From Micromonospora sp. DSM 45708 (GTDB taxonomy: Bacteria > Actinomycetota > Actinomycetes > Mycobacteriales > Micromonosporaceae), in assembly GCF_039566955.1 (NCBI RefSeq), contig NZ_CP154796.1, positions 496,001 to 560,000 of the forward strand: a DNA stretch of 64,000 bases. Reading direction: 5' to 3'. The notes beneath the pieces are model-generated. The model was given only the letters and a program-made list of their open reading frames with translations, did no database searches and was not told the origin of the DNA. The position numbers and the translations under genes are program-made. Positions 16,430-26,641 of this stretch are shown in pieces; positions within the stretch are counted from its first letter, which is position 1, and the number at the start of each line of letters is the position of its first letter.

Positions 16430-17524
16430 ATGGGCAGGTCGGAAACGGTGCCGTCCGGGAAGCCGGACCGCCCCGAGGTGCCGGAACAGCGCTCCGGCGA
16501 AGCGCCCTATCTCCAGGTCAGGGACCTGCGGGTGCGGTTCGACACCGAGGACGGTGTGGTCAGGGCCGTGGATGGGGTGTCGTTCGCCGTTGAGCGGGGT
16601 CGGACGTTGGGGATCGTGGGGGAGTCCGGTTCGGGTAAGAGCGTCACGTCGTTGGCGGTCCTGGGGCTGCACGATGCGCGGCGGGCCACCATCTCGGGGG
16701 AGATCTGGGTGGGTGGGCGTCAGCTTGTCGGCCTTGCGGAGGAGCAGGTGCGGCGGCTGCGGGGCCGGGACATGGCGATGATCTTTCAGGATCCGTTGTC
16801 GGCGTTGCATCCCTACTTCACGATCGGTAGGCAGATCGCGGAGGCGTATCGGGTGCATCATCCGGGGGCCGGCCGTCGGGAGGCGCGGGCGCGGGCGGTG
16901 GACATGTTGGGTCGGGTGGGGATTCCGCAGCCGGGTCGGCGGTTCGAGCAGTACCCGCACGAGTTTTCCGGTGGGATGCGGCAGCGGGCGATGATCGCGA
17001 TGGCGTTGGTCAACGATCCGGATCTGCTGATCGCCGACGAGCCGACGACGGCGTTGGACGTGACGGTGCAGGCGCAGATCCTGGATCTGTTGGCGGATCT
17101 TCAGGAGGAGTTCCGGTCGGCGATCGTGTTGATCACCCACGATCTGGGTGTGGTGTCGCAGGTGGCTGATGACGTTCTCGTCATGTATGGGGGGCGGGCG
17201 GTCGAGCAGGGTGGTGTGGCGCGGGTGTTGCGGTCGCCGCAGCATCCGTACACGTGGGGTCTGTTGTCGAGTGTGCCGTCGTTGCGCGGTGACGCGGACG
17301 CGGACCTGGTGCCGATCCCGGGTAACCCGCCGAGCCTGATCCATCTTCCGTCGGGGTGCGCGTTTCATCCGCGCTGCCGCTACGCCGACGACCGGTCCCG
17401 CGCGGAGGTGCCCGAGTTGCGTGACGCCGGTCAGGCGGGGCATCGGGTGGCCTGCCACCTGCCGGCCGACGAGCGGACCCGCATCTACCAGCAGGACGTC
17501 GCGCAGGTGGGGGTGGCCCGATGA
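16430..17524 (+). CDS. Oligopeptide/dipeptide ABC importer ATPase (DppD-like)
   Basis: 364 residues. Walker [10 protein letters not shown]-loop [12 protein letters not shown], signature FSGGM, Walker [19 protein letters not shown], switch His in LITHDLG, and the C-terminal oligopeptide-transporter extension with [16 protein letters not shown] and Cys residues ([10 protein letters not shown]). It supplies half the ATP-driven power for peptide uptake. An unusual 25-residue N-terminal extension precedes the ATPase domain. Codons end in G or T much more than in neighbours. First gene of a five-gene operon with ATPases first and the binding protein last, unlike the common dppABCDF order. Confidence 0.9.
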   Translation: MGRSETVPSGKPDRPEVPEQRSGEAPYLQVRDLRVRFDTEDGVVRAVDGVSFAVERGRTLGIVGESGSGKSVTSLAVLGLHDARRATISGEIWVGGRQLVGLAEEQVRRLRGRDMAMIFQDPLSALHPYFTIGRQIAEAYRVHHPGAGRREARARAVDMLGRVGIPQPGRRFEQYPHEFSGGMRQRAMIAMALVNDPDLLIADEPTTALDVTVQAQILDLLADLQEEFRSAIVLITHDLGVVSQVADDVLVMYGGRAVEQGGVARVLRSPQHPYTWGLLSSVPSLRGDADADLVPIPGNPPSLIHLPSGCAFHPRCRYADDRSRAEVPELRDAGQAGHRVACHLPADERTRIYQQDVAQVGVAR

Positions 17525-18552
17525 GTGTCGAGACCGAGCCGTTGCTTCGGGTGCGCGGGTTGAGCAAGCACTTCCCGGTACGGCAGGGGCTGCGGGGGAA
17601 GGCGGTGGTGCGGGCGGTCGACGGGTTGGACTTCGACGTGCGTGCGGGGGAGACGCTCGGCCTGGTCGGGGAGTCGGGGTGTGGGAAGACCACGACCGGG
17701 CGGATGCTGGTGCGGCTGCTGGAGCCCACCGCCGGGTCGATCACGTTCGCCGGTCGGGACATCACCCACGCCGGCCGCCGTGACCTGCGCGGCCTGCGGC
17801 AGGACCTCCAGATCATCTTCCAGGACCCGTACGCGTCGTTGAACCCCCGGCACACCGTCGGGCGGATCGTGGCGATGCCGTTGCAGGTCAACGGGATCAC
17901 CCCACCCGGCGGCGTGAAGAAACGCGTGCAGGAGTTGCTGGAGCTGGTCGGACTGAACCCCGAGCACTACAACCGCTACCCGCACGAGTTCTCCGGCGGC
18001 CAACGCCAACGCGTCGGCATCGCCCGTGCCCTGGCGCTCAAACCGAAACTGATCGTCGCCGACGAACCCGTCTCCGCCCTCGACGTCTCCATCCAGGCAC
18101 AGGTCATCAACCTGCTGCGCGGCCTGCAACGCGACCTGGACCTGGCGTTCGTGTTCATCGCCCACGACCTGGCGGTGATCCGTCACTTCTCCCACCGCGT
18201 CGCCGTCATGTACCTCGGCACCATCGTCGAGATCGGTGACCGGGACGCCATCTACACCCGGCCGCAGCACCCCTACACCCGGGCGCTGCTCTCCGCCATC
18301 CCCGACGTCACCACCCTCGGCCCCGCCGGCCGCATCCGCCTCACCGGCGACGTCCCCACCCCCCTCGACCCACCCTCGGGCTGCCGCTTCCGCACCCGCT
18401 GCTGGAAAGCCACCGACCGCTGCGCCACCGAGCAACCCGCACTGACCACCCGCGACGGCGGCACCCAACTCACCGCCTGCCACTACCCGGAGGCGGGTCC
18501 GGTGGCGGTCGGCGTCGCCGACGCCGCAGACGCGCAGGAGGTGACGGAATGA
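17521..18552 (+). CDS. Oligopeptide/dipeptide ABC importer ATPase (DppF-like)
   Basis: 343 residues: Walker [27 protein letters not shown], signature [15 protein letters not shown], Walker [21 protein letters not shown], switch [13 protein letters not shown], and the C-terminal [12 protein letters not shown] plus a Cys-containing [15 protein letters not shown]. Partner of the preceding ATPase. The start overlaps its stop (ATGA) and the stop overlaps the permease start. Codon use changes inside the gene near position 17750, from G/T-ending like the first ATPase to C-ending like the rest of the window. Confidence 0.9.
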   Translation: MSVETEPLLRVRGLSKHFPVRQGLRGKAVVRAVDGLDFDVRAGETLGLVGESGCGKTTTGRMLVRLLEPTAGSITFAGRDITHAGRRDLRGLRQDLQIIFQDPYASLNPRHTVGRIVAMPLQVNGITPPGGVKKRVQELLELVGLNPEHYNRYPHEFSGGQRQRVGIARALALKPKLIVADEPVSALDVSIQAQVINLLRGLQRDLDLAFVFIAHDLAVIRHFSHRVAVMYLGTIVEIGDRDAIYTRPQHPYTRALLSAIPDVTTLGPAGRIRLTGDVPTPLDPPSGCRFRTRCWKATDRCATEQPALTTRDGGTQLTACHYPEAGPVAVGVADAADAQEVTE

Positions 18553-19556
18553 GTCTGTCCCCGGTCGAGGGCGTGGCCCTCGCCGAGATCGAGACGCCCG
18601 CCGACGGCGGTGCGCGGCGGGACGAGGAGTTCGTCGGCCGCTCGCCGGGCCAGTTGGCCCTGGCGCGGCTGCGCCGCGACCGGACCGCCCTGCTCAGCGG
18701 CGGTCTGCTCGTCTTCTTCGTGCTGGTCGCGCTGGCCGTGCCACTGATCGAGGCGCTGTACGGCGTGGGCCCGAAAGAGCAGTTCCAGAGCCGGCTCGAC
18801 GGCTACGGCATGCCGCTGGGCTACGCCGGCGGGGTCACCGGCGAGCACTGGTTCGGGCTGGAGCCCGGCCTGGGTCGGGACATCTTCATCCGGATGGTGC
18901 ACGGGCTGCGGACGTCGTTGTTCATCGCGTTCGTCGCCGCCGTGCTGACCGCCGTCATCGGTGTCATGTTGGGCACGCTCGCCGGTTACCTCGGTGGCTG
19001 GCTGGACACGGTGATCAACTGGATCACGGACCTGACGCTGGCCATGCCGTTCCTGATCATCGCGCTGGCGTTGATGCCGACCGTCGCGTTGCGCTTCTAC
19101 GGCCAGCGGGAGGCCGTGCCGGCGTACTTCCAGATCGGGGTGCTCATCGCGATCTTCGCGTTGTTCGGCTGGACCAGCACGGCCCGGCTGGTCCGGGGCC
19201 AGATCATCGCACTGCGCGAGCGTGAGTTCGTGGAGGCGGCGCGCGCCAGCGGCGCCGGGCTGGGGCACATGCTGTTCCGCCAGTTGCTGCCGAACGTCTG
19301 GGCGCCGATCCTGGTCGCCTTCTCGCTGGCGGTCCCGCAGTACATCACCAGCGAGGCGGCGCTGTCGTTCATCGGCGTCGGGCTGACGGACGAGACGCCG
19401 AGCTTCGGGCGGATGATCTACCGCAGCCTCGACTACCTCCAGACCGACCCGGCATACGTCTTCTTCCCCGGCATCACGATCTTCGCGCTCGTGTTCGCCT
19501 TCAACCTCTTCGGCGACGCGCTGCGCGACGCGCTCGACCCGAAGTCGTCCCGGTAG
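18549..19556 (+). CDS. Peptide ABC importer permease (DppC-like)
   Basis: 335 residues with an N-terminal cytoplasmic segment (about 50 residues), one span, a periplasmic loop containing [28 protein letters not shown], then five spans. The EAA loop ([25 protein letters not shown]) contacts the ATPases. It ends [15 protein letters not shown] as DppC proteins do. It forms the channel with the next permease. Overlaps the upstream gene by four bases (ATGA). Confidence 0.9.
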   Translation: MSLSPVEGVALAEIETPADGGARRDEEFVGRSPGQLALARLRRDRTALLSGGLLVFFVLVALAVPLIEALYGVGPKEQFQSRLDGYGMPLGYAGGVTGEHWFGLEPGLGRDIFIRMVHGLRTSLFIAFVAAVLTAVIGVMLGTLAGYLGGWLDTVINWITDLTLAMPFLIIALALMPTVALRFYGQREAVPAYFQIGVLIAIFALFGWTSTARLVRGQIIALREREFVEAARASGAGLGHMLFRQLLPNVWAPILVAFSLAVPQYITSEAALSFIGVGLTDETPSFGRMIYRSLDYLQTDPAYVFFPGITIFALVFAFNLFGDALRDALDPKSSR

Positions 19557-19567
19557 GAGGCCGACCC

Positions 19568-20554
19568 ATGACGCGTTTCCTCATCCGCCGGCTGTTCTCG
19601 GCCGCGCTCACGCTCTTCGCGGTCAGCGTGCTCAGCTTCCTGATGTTCTTCGCCCTGCCACGTGACCCGGTCACCGGCATGTGCCCGAAGAACTGCAACC
19701 CGGAGCGGCTGGAGCGGGTCCGCCAGGAGTTGGGCCTGCGCGACCCGTTGATCAGCCAGTACGCCGGCTACATGAAGGGCATCGTCACCGGGCGGGACCT
19801 GGGCAGCGCCCAGGGTGGCCGGTGCGACGCGCCCTGCCTCGGCTGGTCGTACGTCTCCAACGAGGCGGTCTCGGACACCATCGCCCGGGTCCTTCCGGTG
19901 ACGCTGAGCATCGTCATCCCGGCGGCGATCCTGTGGCTGCTGCTCGGCGTCGGCCTGGGCATGCTCTCGGCGCTGCGCCGGGGTAGCTGGCTGGACCGGG
20001 CGGCGATCGGCTTCTCGCTGACCGGCGCCTCGTTGCAGCTCTACTTCGTCGGCGCGGTGCTGCTCATCGTGTTCGTCTACAACCTGCGGCTGCTGCCGGT
20101 GCCGAGCTACACCTCGTTGTTCGACGATCCGCTGAAGTGGAGCAGTGGGTTGGTGCTGGCCTGGGTGGCGCTGGCCTTCCTCTTCTCCGCCATCTACGCC
20201 CGGCTGTCCCGGGCACAGATGCTGGAGACGCTGTCCGAGGACTTCGTCCGCACGGCCCGGGCCAAGGGCCTGGCCAAACGGACGGTCTACGGGCGGCACG
20301 CGCTACGCGCCGCGATCACGCCGGTGGTGACCATCGCCGGCCTGGACGTCGGCGGCGCGCTGGGCGGCACCGTGATCACCGAGACGACGTTCGGGCTCAA
20401 CGGGATGGGCCGGACGGCGGTGGACGCGGTCCGCGCCGGTGACCTGCCGACCATCATGGCGACCGTGCTGATCGCGGCGGTCTTCGTGGTGCTGGCCAAC
20501 GTGGTGGTGGACCTGCTCTACGCGGTGATCGATCCCCGGGTGCGGCTCGGCTGA
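19568..20554 (+). CDS. Peptide ABC importer permease (DppB-like)
   Basis: 328 residues: N-terminal span (FLIRRLFSAALTLFAVSVLSFLMFF), a loop with PERLERVRQELGLRDPLISQYAGYMKGI as in DppB/OppB, then five more spans and the EAA loop DFVRTARAKGLAKRTVYGRHALRAAITPV. A Cys pair region (MCPKNCNPERL) and GGRCDAPCLGW in the external loop could form disulfides. GGAGG precedes the ATG 11 nt after the DppC-like stop. Second half of the transmembrane channel. Confidence 0.9.
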   Translation: MTRFLIRRLFSAALTLFAVSVLSFLMFFALPRDPVTGMCPKNCNPERLERVRQELGLRDPLISQYAGYMKGIVTGRDLGSAQGGRCDAPCLGWSYVSNEAVSDTIARVLPVTLSIVIPAAILWLLLGVGLGMLSALRRGSWLDRAAIGFSLTGASLQLYFVGAVLLIVFVYNLRLLPVPSYTSLFDDPLKWSSGLVLAWVALAFLFSAIYARLSRAQMLETLSEDFVRTARAKGLAKRTVYGRHALRAAITPVVTIAGLDVGGALGGTVITETTFGLNGMGRTAVDAVRAGDLPTIMATVLIAAVFVVLANVVVDLLYAVIDPRVRLG

Positions 20555-20603
20555 GCGCCCGGGGCTGACGAAACCCATCGAAACTATTTCCTGGAGGTAG
20601 AAG

Positions 20604-22349
20604 ATGCGACGACCACGCGCAGCGGTCGCCGTCGGCGGCGCCATCGCACTGGTGGTGGGACTGGGCGCCTGCTCGGAGAACACCGGCGAGGGCACCAAGG
20701 TGGACGGCAACCGGCAGCAGACCGGCGTCATCGCGACCGACCCCAAGGACTCCCAGGGGCCGGCGGCGGAGGTGGACGGCGCGACCAAGGGTGGCACCTT
20801 CACCATCATCCGGGAGACCCCCATCTCCCACCTGGACCCGCAGCGGACGTACTCGTTCGCCGGCCTGATGACCAACCCGCTCTTCGCCCGCTACCTGACC
20901 ACCTGGAAGGACGACGGCAAGGGCGGCCTGGTGCTGGTCGGCGACCTGGCCGAGACCCCGGGCAAGAACGTCAACAACGACTGCAAGGTCTGGGAATTCA
21001 CCATCAAGGACGGGGTGAAGTTCGAGGACGGCAGCCCGATCACCGCCAAGGAGATCGCGTACGGCATCGCCCGGTCCTTCGACCCGGACCTCACCGGCGG
21101 CCCGACCTACCTCCAGGAGTGGCTGGCCGACACCCCGCAGTTCGACACCAAGTGGGACTTCAAGAAGAACAAGACGTCGCTGCCGCCGGGCCTGACCACG
21201 CCGGACGACAAGACGCTGCGCTTCGAGTTCGCCAAGCCCCGCTGCGACCTGCCGTTCGCGGTCTCGCTGCCCACCACCGCGCCGCTGAAGCCGGAGAAGG
21301 ACACCGGCGTCAACCTGGACCAGAAGCCGTTCTCGTCCGGCCCCTACAAGGTCGCCAAGAACCAGGTCGGCGTGCAGCTCACGCTGGACCGCAACCCGAA
21401 CTGGGACGCGAAGACCGACCCGGTGCGGCACCAGTACCCGGACCAGTTCGTCTGGACCTTCGGCCCGACCGCGGACGCCGCCAACAACCGGGTGATCGCC
21501 GACAACGGCGCCGACCAGAGCGCGCTGGCCTTCAACTCGGTGCCGTTCTCGCTGGTCGCGAAGGTGGCCGGTGACCCGGCGCTGAAGTCCCGCACCCTGC
21601 TGTCGCCGACCCCGAGCGCCAACCAGCTCGTGATCAACACCCAGCGGGTCAAGGACCTGAAGATCCGCCAGGCGCTCAACTACGCGATCGACCGGGAGGG
21701 CCTGGTCAAGGCGCTCGGCGGCCAGACCGTCGCCCAGCCGATCACCACCCTGATGCCGCCGTCGACCATCGGCTACAAGGCGTACGACGCGTACCCGGCG
21801 GGTGCCAACGGCAACATGGAGAAGGCGAAGGAGCTGCTCGGCGGCCAGACGCCCGAGTTGGTCCTCGGCGTCGCGGACAACACCAACGAGCAGCAGCAGG
21901 CGATCCAGCTCAAGGGCAACCTGGAGCGCGCCGGCTTCAAGATCACCGTCCGGAACATCCCGGACGACGCGAAGCTGGACGAGGTCAAGAAGAAGAACAA
22001 CCCCTGGGACCTCTACATCGGCAACTGGGCCGCGGACTGGCCCAGCGGCGCGTCGATCCTGCCGGTCCTCTACGACGGGCGCACCATCAAGGCCGAGGGC
22101 AACAGCAACTCGTCGTACTTCAACGACGACGCGATCAACGCCGAGATGGACCGGATCCTGGCCATGCCCCCGGGCGAGCAGGGCCCGGAGTGGGGCAAGC
22201 TCGACGAGCGGATCATGAAGGAGTTCGCGCCGGTGGTGCCGCTCTACGTCGACGTGGCGTACAACGTGCACGGCTCCAAGGCCGGCGGCGTCTTCATCTC
22301 CTCCGTCTTCGGCTACCCGAACTTCGTCAACGCGTACGTCAAGCAGTAG
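20604..22349 (+). CDS. Peptide-binding lipoprotein of the ABC importer (SBP family 5)
   Basis: 581 residues. Signal peptide with lipobox VGLGAC (Cys near residue 24), then the family 5 extracellular solute-binding fold: GGTFTIIRETPISHLDPQRTYSF, KVWEFTIKDGVKFEDGSPITAKEIAYGIARSFDP, a central FSSGPYKVAKN and RQALNYAIDREGLVKALGG. It captures peptides outside the membrane and delivers them to the two permeases upstream. GGAGG precedes the ATG. The 49-nt gap from the permease has no terminator-like hairpin, so it is probably in the same operon, with the gene placed last. Confidence 0.9.
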   Translation: MRRPRAAVAVGGAIALVVGLGACSENTGEGTKVDGNRQQTGVIATDPKDSQGPAAEVDGATKGGTFTIIRETPISHLDPQRTYSFAGLMTNPLFARYLTTWKDDGKGGLVLVGDLAETPGKNVNNDCKVWEFTIKDGVKFEDGSPITAKEIAYGIARSFDPDLTGGPTYLQEWLADTPQFDTKWDFKKNKTSLPPGLTTPDDKTLRFEFAKPRCDLPFAVSLPTTAPLKPEKDTGVNLDQKPFSSGPYKVAKNQVGVQLTLDRNPNWDAKTDPVRHQYPDQFVWTFGPTADAANNRVIADNGADQSALAFNSVPFSLVAKVAGDPALKSRTLLSPTPSANQLVINTQRVKDLKIRQALNYAIDREGLVKALGGQTVAQPITTLMPPSTIGYKAYDAYPAGANGNMEKAKELLGGQTPELVLGVADNTNEQQQAIQLKGNLERAGFKITVRNIPDDAKLDEVKKKNNPWDLYIGNWAADWPSGASILPVLYDGRTIKAEGNSNSSYFNDDAINAEMDRILAMPPGEQGPEWGKLDERIMKEFAPVVPLYVDVAYNVHGSKAGGVFISSVFGYPNFVNAYVKQ

Positions 22350-22365
22350 CCCGCCGGCCCTCCGG

Positions 22366-22447
22366 TAAGGAGGGGCCCCCTCTCGACACCTGCGTGTGAG
22401 AGGGGGCCCCTTCTCTACCCGAGGCGTAGACAGGGGGCCCGTCCTTA
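22366..22447. repeat. GC-rich palindromic repeat cluster, probable terminator
   Basis: Three related units lie between convergent genes: TAAGGAGGGGCCCCCTCT (22366-22383), AGAGGGGGCCCCTTCTCT (22399-22416), which is nearly its inverse, and CAGGGGGCCCGTCCTTA (22431-22447). The first two can form a long hairpin. The last overlaps the S9 peptidase stop codon. A related pair is at 59036-59090, so this is a dispersed repeat family that also sits where transcription should end. Confidence 0.65.
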
Positions 22448-24592
22448 CATCAAGTAGCGGCGGAGGAAGTCCAGCTCCAGGCGGAGCAGGCGCTCGGCGA
22501 CGCCGCCCGCCGCCAGGTGACTCGCGCCGGTGAGCGGCAGCACCGCGTGCGGCCGGCCGGTGGCCAGCAGCGCGGCGGAGAGCCGCAGCGTGTGCGCCGC
22601 CAGCACGTTGTCGTCGACCAGGCCGTGCACCAGCAGCATGGGTCGGGCGTCGGCCGGGGCGCCGAGCGGTTCGGCGGCCAGCTCCACCAGCGAGTGATGC
22701 GCGTAGATGTCCATGCCGTCCTCCGGCAGGCCCAGGTAGCGCTCGCTGTACGCGGTGTCGTACAGCGCCCAGTCGGTGACCGGCGCGCCCACGATCGCGC
22801 ACTTGAACAGCTCCGGGTGGCGCAGCACCGCCAGGCCGGCGAGCCAACCGCCGAACGACCAGCCGCGCACCGCCACCCGGTCCAGGTCCAGGTCGGGGTG
22901 CTTCCCGGCGAGCGCGGTCAGCGCGTCCACCTGGTCGGTCAGGATCACGTCCGCCACCCGGCGGTGGATCGCCTTCTCGAACGAGGGCGCGATGCCGGGC
23001 GTGCCCCGGTTGTCCACGGTCACCACCGCGAAGCCCTGCTCGGCCCACCACTGCCGCTCCAGCCAGGCGCTGCGCGCCGCGATCACCTCCTGGTGGCCCG
23101 GGCCGCCGTAGACGTCCACCAGCACCGGCAGTCGGGTGCCCTTGACGTGCTCGGCCGGGTAGAGCACCGCGCTGGGCAGCCGCCGGTCGGTCACCCGCAC
23201 CAGCGTCGGGCGCGGCGCGTACGGGCAGGTGGCGGCCAGCGAGCGCAGCTCGCCCACCTCACGGTCGCCGTGCCACACCCGCCAGCGGACCCCCGCGTAC
23301 TCCAGCGAGGCGACACCCACCGCCAGCGTGGACCCGCCGATGGCGGCGGTGTGCCAGCCCGGGTCGCTGCCCATCCGGCGGGCGTCCATCCCACCGCCGA
23401 TGGTGGTCCGCACCCGGTAGAGGTGGCGCTGGCTCGGTTCGCCCTCGCTCGCCTCGACCAGCAGGTCGGCGGCCGTGTCGGGGCCGGCCGGCAGCCGCCC
23501 GACGACCCGCCGCACGTACAGCGAGGGCGGGGTGAGCAGCGTGCCGTCGGCGAACAGGCAGCGGGCGTCGTACCCGTCGTGGGCCAGCTCGCCGCCGACC
23601 AGCACCCGGCCGTCGGGCAGGTGCGCCGGGGTGCCGGGAATCGGTTCCACCCAGCGCGGGTCGGCCAGCTCGGCGTGCACCTGCGTCTCCCCGGTACGCG
23701 GGTCGACCGCAAGCACCAGGCCGTGCTGCTGGGAGCGGCGCAGCACCGTGATCAGCGGCCCGCCGTCCGCCCACTCCACCGAGCTGAGGTAGGGGTAGGT
23801 CTCCCGGTCCCAGTGCACGTCGACCCAGCCACCGTCGAGGTCGAGCAGGTGCAGGCTGACCTCCGCGTTCGGGCCACCCGCCACCGGGTACGCCAGGGAC
23901 GTCGGCGGCGTCGCCGGCTCGGCCGGGTCGTGCAGGTACCAGCGTGGCAGGCGGGACTCGTCGACCCGGGCGGCCAGCACCGCGCGCCCGTCCGGGGCCC
24001 ACCAGTAGCCCCGGTACCGGTGGAACTCCTCGGCCGCGATGTGCTCGGCCAGCCCCCAGGTCACGCCGCTGTCCTCGCCGGCGAGCAGGTTGTCCGTACC
24101 GTCCGGCTCGACCACCCGGAGCTGGCCCCGGCGGACGCCTTCGGCGGCGTCGGTGACGTAGGCCAGCCGCTCGCCGGTCGGGTCCGGACGCGGGTCGATC
24201 ACCGGCCCGACGGTGGCCACCTCGACCACGTCGCCGTGCCGGAGGTCGGCCCGGAACAGCCGCCCGGCCAGCGCGAACGCGGCCACCCGGCCGGGGGCGT
24301 CCAGCGCGTAGCCGCCGATGCCGCCGGAGCTGAGCCGCAGCCGCTCGCGCAGCGCCCGCTCGCCGGGCGCCGGACGGGCCGGCTCCGCGTCCGAGCCGAG
24401 CAGCACCGCCGGGTCGGCGACCAGGCGTTCCTCGCCGGTGTCGACGTCGAGCAGCCAGAGCGCGTCGGCCGGGTCCTCCGGGCCGGCGGAACGCAGGAAG
24501 AGCACCCGGGAGCCGTCACCGGCGACGGTCACGGCGCGCGGCGCCCCCAGGCTGAACCGACGGGTACGGGCGGCCAGCTCGGGAAAGTCCAC
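22445..24592 (-). CDS. S9-family prolyl oligopeptidase/dipeptidyl peptidase IV-like serine peptidase
   Basis: 715 residues. An N-terminal beta-propeller (about residues 1-430, with DPPIV-like WAPDGRAVLAARVDES and VTWGLAEHIAAEEFHRYRGYWW) precedes a C-terminal alpha/beta hydrolase. Catalytic Ser is S579 in GWSFGG, Asp 660 or 661 in VDDNVLA, and His 692 in SHLAAGG. The EE of HIAAEEF is the DPPIV double-Glu that binds the substrate amino terminus, suggesting dipeptide release. No signal peptide, so cytoplasmic; next to a peptide importer it may digest imported peptides. GTG start at 24592; a TACGAT hexamer lies 8 nt upstream. Confidence 0.88.
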   Translation of the reverse strand: MDFPELAARTRRFSLGAPRAVTVAGDGSRVLFLRSAGPEDPADALWLLDVDTGEERLVADPAVLLGSDAEPARPAPGERALRERLRLSSGGIGGYALDAPGRVAAFALAGRLFRADLRHGDVVEVATVGPVIDPRPDPTGERLAYVTDAAEGVRRGQLRVVEPDGTDNLLAGEDSGVTWGLAEHIAAEEFHRYRGYWWAPDGRAVLAARVDESRLPRWYLHDPAEPATPPTSLAYPVAGGPNAEVSLHLLDLDGGWVDVHWDRETYPYLSSVEWADGGPLITVLRRSQQHGLVLAVDPRTGETQVHAELADPRWVEPIPGTPAHLPDGRVLVGGELAHDGYDARCLFADGTLLTPPSLYVRRVVGRLPAGPDTAADLLVEASEGEPSQRHLYRVRTTIGGGMDARRMGSDPGWHTAAIGGSTLAVGVASLEYAGVRWRVWHGDREVGELRSLAATCPYAPRPTLVRVTDRRLPSAVLYPAEHVKGTRLPVLVDVYGGPGHQEVIAARSAWLERQWWAEQGFAVVTVDNRGTPGIAPSFEKAIHRRVADVILTDQVDALTALAGKHPDLDLDRVAVRGWSFGGWLAGLAVLRHPELFKCAIVGAPVTDWALYDTAYSERYLGLPEDGMDIYAHHSLVELAAEPLGAPADARPMLLVHGLVDDNVLAAHTLRLSAALLATGRPHAVLPLTGASHLAAGGVAERLLRLELDFLRRYLM

Positions 24593-24675
24593 GCCTGCAG
24601 ATCGTAGGCGGGCACCGGGCGTGATGTGGCCGACCTGGGCGGACGCATCACCGCCGGACGGGCAGGACCGCCGGT

Positions 24676-24681
24676 TAGAGT
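24676..24681 (+). promoter_or_regulatory. TAGAGT -10 hexamer before mshB
   Basis: TAGAGT ends 7 nt before the GTG at 24689 and no ribosome-binding site is present. Probable leaderless promoter. Confidence 0.45.
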
Positions 24682-24688
24682 GACGGGC

Positions 24689-25600
24689 GTGACGACGCTG
24701 CCCGACCGACGCCTGTTGCTGGTCCACGCGCATCCCGACGACGAGTCGATCGGCACCGGCGCGACGATGGCGCACTACGCCGCCGCCGGCGCCCACGTCA
24801 CGCTGGTGACCTGCACGTTGGGCGAGGAGGGCGAGATCCACGTGCCGGCGCTGGCCGGGCTCGCCGCGGCCGAGGCCGACCAGCTCGGCGGCTACCGCAT
24901 CGCGGAGCTGGCCGCGGCCTGTGCCGCGCTCGGCGTCACCGACCACCGGTTCCTCGGCGGCGCGGGCCGCTACCGCGACTCCGGGATGATGGGGATGGCC
25001 ACCAACGAGCACCCCCGGGCGTTCTGGGGGGCCGACCTGGACGCCGCCGCCGGGCACCTGCTGGAGGTGATCCGCGACGTCCGCCCCCAGGTCGTGGTCA
25101 CGTACGACCCGAACGGCTTCTACGGCCATCCCGACCACATCCAGGCGCACCGGGTGACGATGCGGGCGGTGGAGTTGGCCGCGGCCGAGGGGGCCGCCCC
25201 GGCGAAGGTCTACTGGACGGCGATGCCGCGCAGCGTGCTGGACGCCGGCCTGGAGGCGTTCACCGAGTCGTCGGACAACCCCTTCGCCGGCATCTCCGAC
25301 GCCGACGAGCTGCCGTTCGGCACGCCGGACGCGCAGATCGCGGCGCGGGTCGACGCCACCGAGCAGCACGCCGCCAAGGAGGCGGCGATGCGCGCCCACG
25401 CCACGCAGATCCCGGCCGACTCGTGGCTCTACGCGATCGCCGGCAACTTCGGCGCCGAGTTCATGGGGGTGGAGTACTTCACGCTCGCGGTCGGCGAGAG
25501 AGGGCCGGGCGGCGGCCCGTACGGCTGGGAGGACGACCTCTTCGCCGGGTTGGCCCTGGACGGGTCGGACCGTTCCCCGGTCGCGGCCGGTCTCCGGTGA
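24689..25600 (+). CDS. mshB: N-acetyl-inositol-glucosamine deacetylase of mycothiol synthesis
   Basis: 303 residues. Zinc motif AHPDDE (H15, D17, D18 in the chosen numbering) and the second zinc His in [13 protein letters not shown] define the LmbE/MshB deacetylases; the long body ([43 protein letters not shown]) fits MshB rather than mycothiol-conjugate amidase. It removes the acetyl group from GlcNAc-inositol, the second committed step toward mycothiol, the thiol used by the mycoredoxin-like protein encoded at 62477-62719. The GTG is set by the -10-like hexamer 7 nt upstream; the stop overlaps the next start (GTGA). Confidence 0.9.
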   Translation: MTTLPDRRLLLVHAHPDDESIGTGATMAHYAAAGAHVTLVTCTLGEEGEIHVPALAGLAAAEADQLGGYRIAELAAACAALGVTDHRFLGGAGRYRDSGMMGMATNEHPRAFWGADLDAAAGHLLEVIRDVRPQVVVTYDPNGFYGHPDHIQAHRVTMRAVELAAAEGAAPAKVYWTAMPRSVLDAGLEAFTESSDNPFAGISDADELPFGTPDAQIAARVDATEQHAAKEAAMRAHATQIPADSWLYAIAGNFGAEFMGVEYFTLAVGERGPGGGPYGWEDDLFAGLALDGSDRSPVAAGLR

Positions 25601-26088
25601 CGTCGCCCGCCGTAGCCGTGTCGGTCCTTCCGGAGCAGCAGCCGCCCGCACCGCCCAGCGCGGCCCAGCGGGCGCTGGACCGCGTACTGCGGGTGGCCGG
25701 CGGCGTGGTGTCGGTCTGGGCCGGCGCGCTGTTCGCGCTGCTCGATCTGATCTTCGCCACCTGGGCCTGGGCGGTGGTGCAGGGCCGGTCCGGGGCCGCC
25801 CAGGCGCTCGTCGGCATCGGTCTGGCGGTCGCCGGGATCGCCGCGGTGGCGGCGTCGACGGTGCTGCTGGGCTGGTTCGCGCACCTGGCGACGGGCAGCC
25901 GGTGGGCAGTGGCGCTGGCCGCGCTGCCGTGGTTCCTGGTGATCGTCGTGGGCGGGTTCCGGACCACCGAGGGCGATCTGGCGCTCGCCGGCGACAACGT
26001 GCTCGGCCTGGCGTTGATCGTCTCCGGCGCGGTCACCTTCGCGGTGCTCGGCTTCCGGCACGTGGTGACGCCGCCGGTTGACCGCTGA
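25597..26088 (+). CDS. Small membrane protein downstream of mshB
   Basis: 163 residues with a short cytoplasmic N-terminus and four hydrophobic spans (centred near residues 38, 70, 98 and 135). No catalytic motif. It is coupled to mshB through a GTGA overlap, and from memory a membrane protein of this size commonly follows mshB in actinomycetes. A role in mycothiol metabolism is not shown by anything in the sequence. Confidence 0.7.
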   Translation: MTSPAVAVSVLPEQQPPAPPSAAQRALDRVLRVAGGVVSVWAGALFALLDLIFATWAWAVVQGRSGAAQALVGIGLAVAGIAAVAASTVLLGWFAHLATGSRWAVALAALPWFLVIVVGGFRTTEGDLALAGDNVLGLALIVSGAVTFAVLGFRHVVTPPVDR

Positions 26089-26174
26089 GATGCTGACGCC
26101 GCACAGGCGGCGGTGGTAGACATTCCTGCCAGAGGCTCGCCGCCGGGGCGGGCGGTACGTGCGGGAGGCGTGCG

Positions 26175-26639
26175 ATGGGTCAGCGGTGGCGTGCGGTCGG
26201 GGTGCTGACGGCCGCGTTGTTCGCGGTCAACGTGGTGGCCCGGCTGGTCATCAGGTTCGCCTTCCCGGACGACGACACCGCCGCCGCCCGGGTCTCGCTG
26301 GTGATGTTCCTGGCGATCGGCCTGATCCTGGCCGGCGCGTCGTTCCGCTGGGGCGCCGCCCGGCCGGTCGGGCACTGGGCCGGTGACCTGGCCGTCGCGG
26401 TGGTGGCGGCGCTGGCGCTGACCGTGTTCGTCGGCCCGCTGCTGGTCGGCGAGAACCCGTTCGGCGGGGGCGCCGGCCTCTTCTTCGCCCAGATCTGGCT
26501 CTACCTCGCGGCCACCGCGGCCGGGGTGCTGGTCGGCTACCTGACGCTCACCGCGTTGGGCCGTGACTTCCGCTCCCGCCAGCTCAAGCGGTACGCCGAG
26601 CTGAAGGCGTCCCGGCCCCGCCGGATCGTCCGCCGCTGA
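26175..26639 (+). CDS. Hypothetical four-span membrane protein
   Basis: 154 residues. Four hydrophobic spans and a basic C-terminal tail (RDFRSRQLKRYAELKASRPRRIVRR). Not recognised as a characterised family. A GGGAGG ribosome-binding site lies 8 nt before the ATG. It converges on the acetyltransferase with 2 nt between the stop codons, leaving no room for a conventional terminator. It is 86 nt from the preceding membrane gene and could belong to the same transcript. Confidence 0.65.
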   Translation: MGQRWRAVGVLTAALFAVNVVARLVIRFAFPDDDTAAARVSLVMFLAIGLILAGASFRWGAARPVGHWAGDLAVAVVAALALTVFVGPLLVGENPFGGGAGLFFAQIWLYLAATAAGVLVGYLTLTALGRDFRSRQLKRYAELKASRPRRIVRR

Positions 26640-26641
26640 CG

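Noticed and set aside
24593..25651. N-terminal extension of the S9 peptidase frame upstream of its GTG
   Set aside because: The extension is antisense to mshB and low in complexity. The peptidase N-terminus and a TACGAT hexamer support the GTG at 24592.
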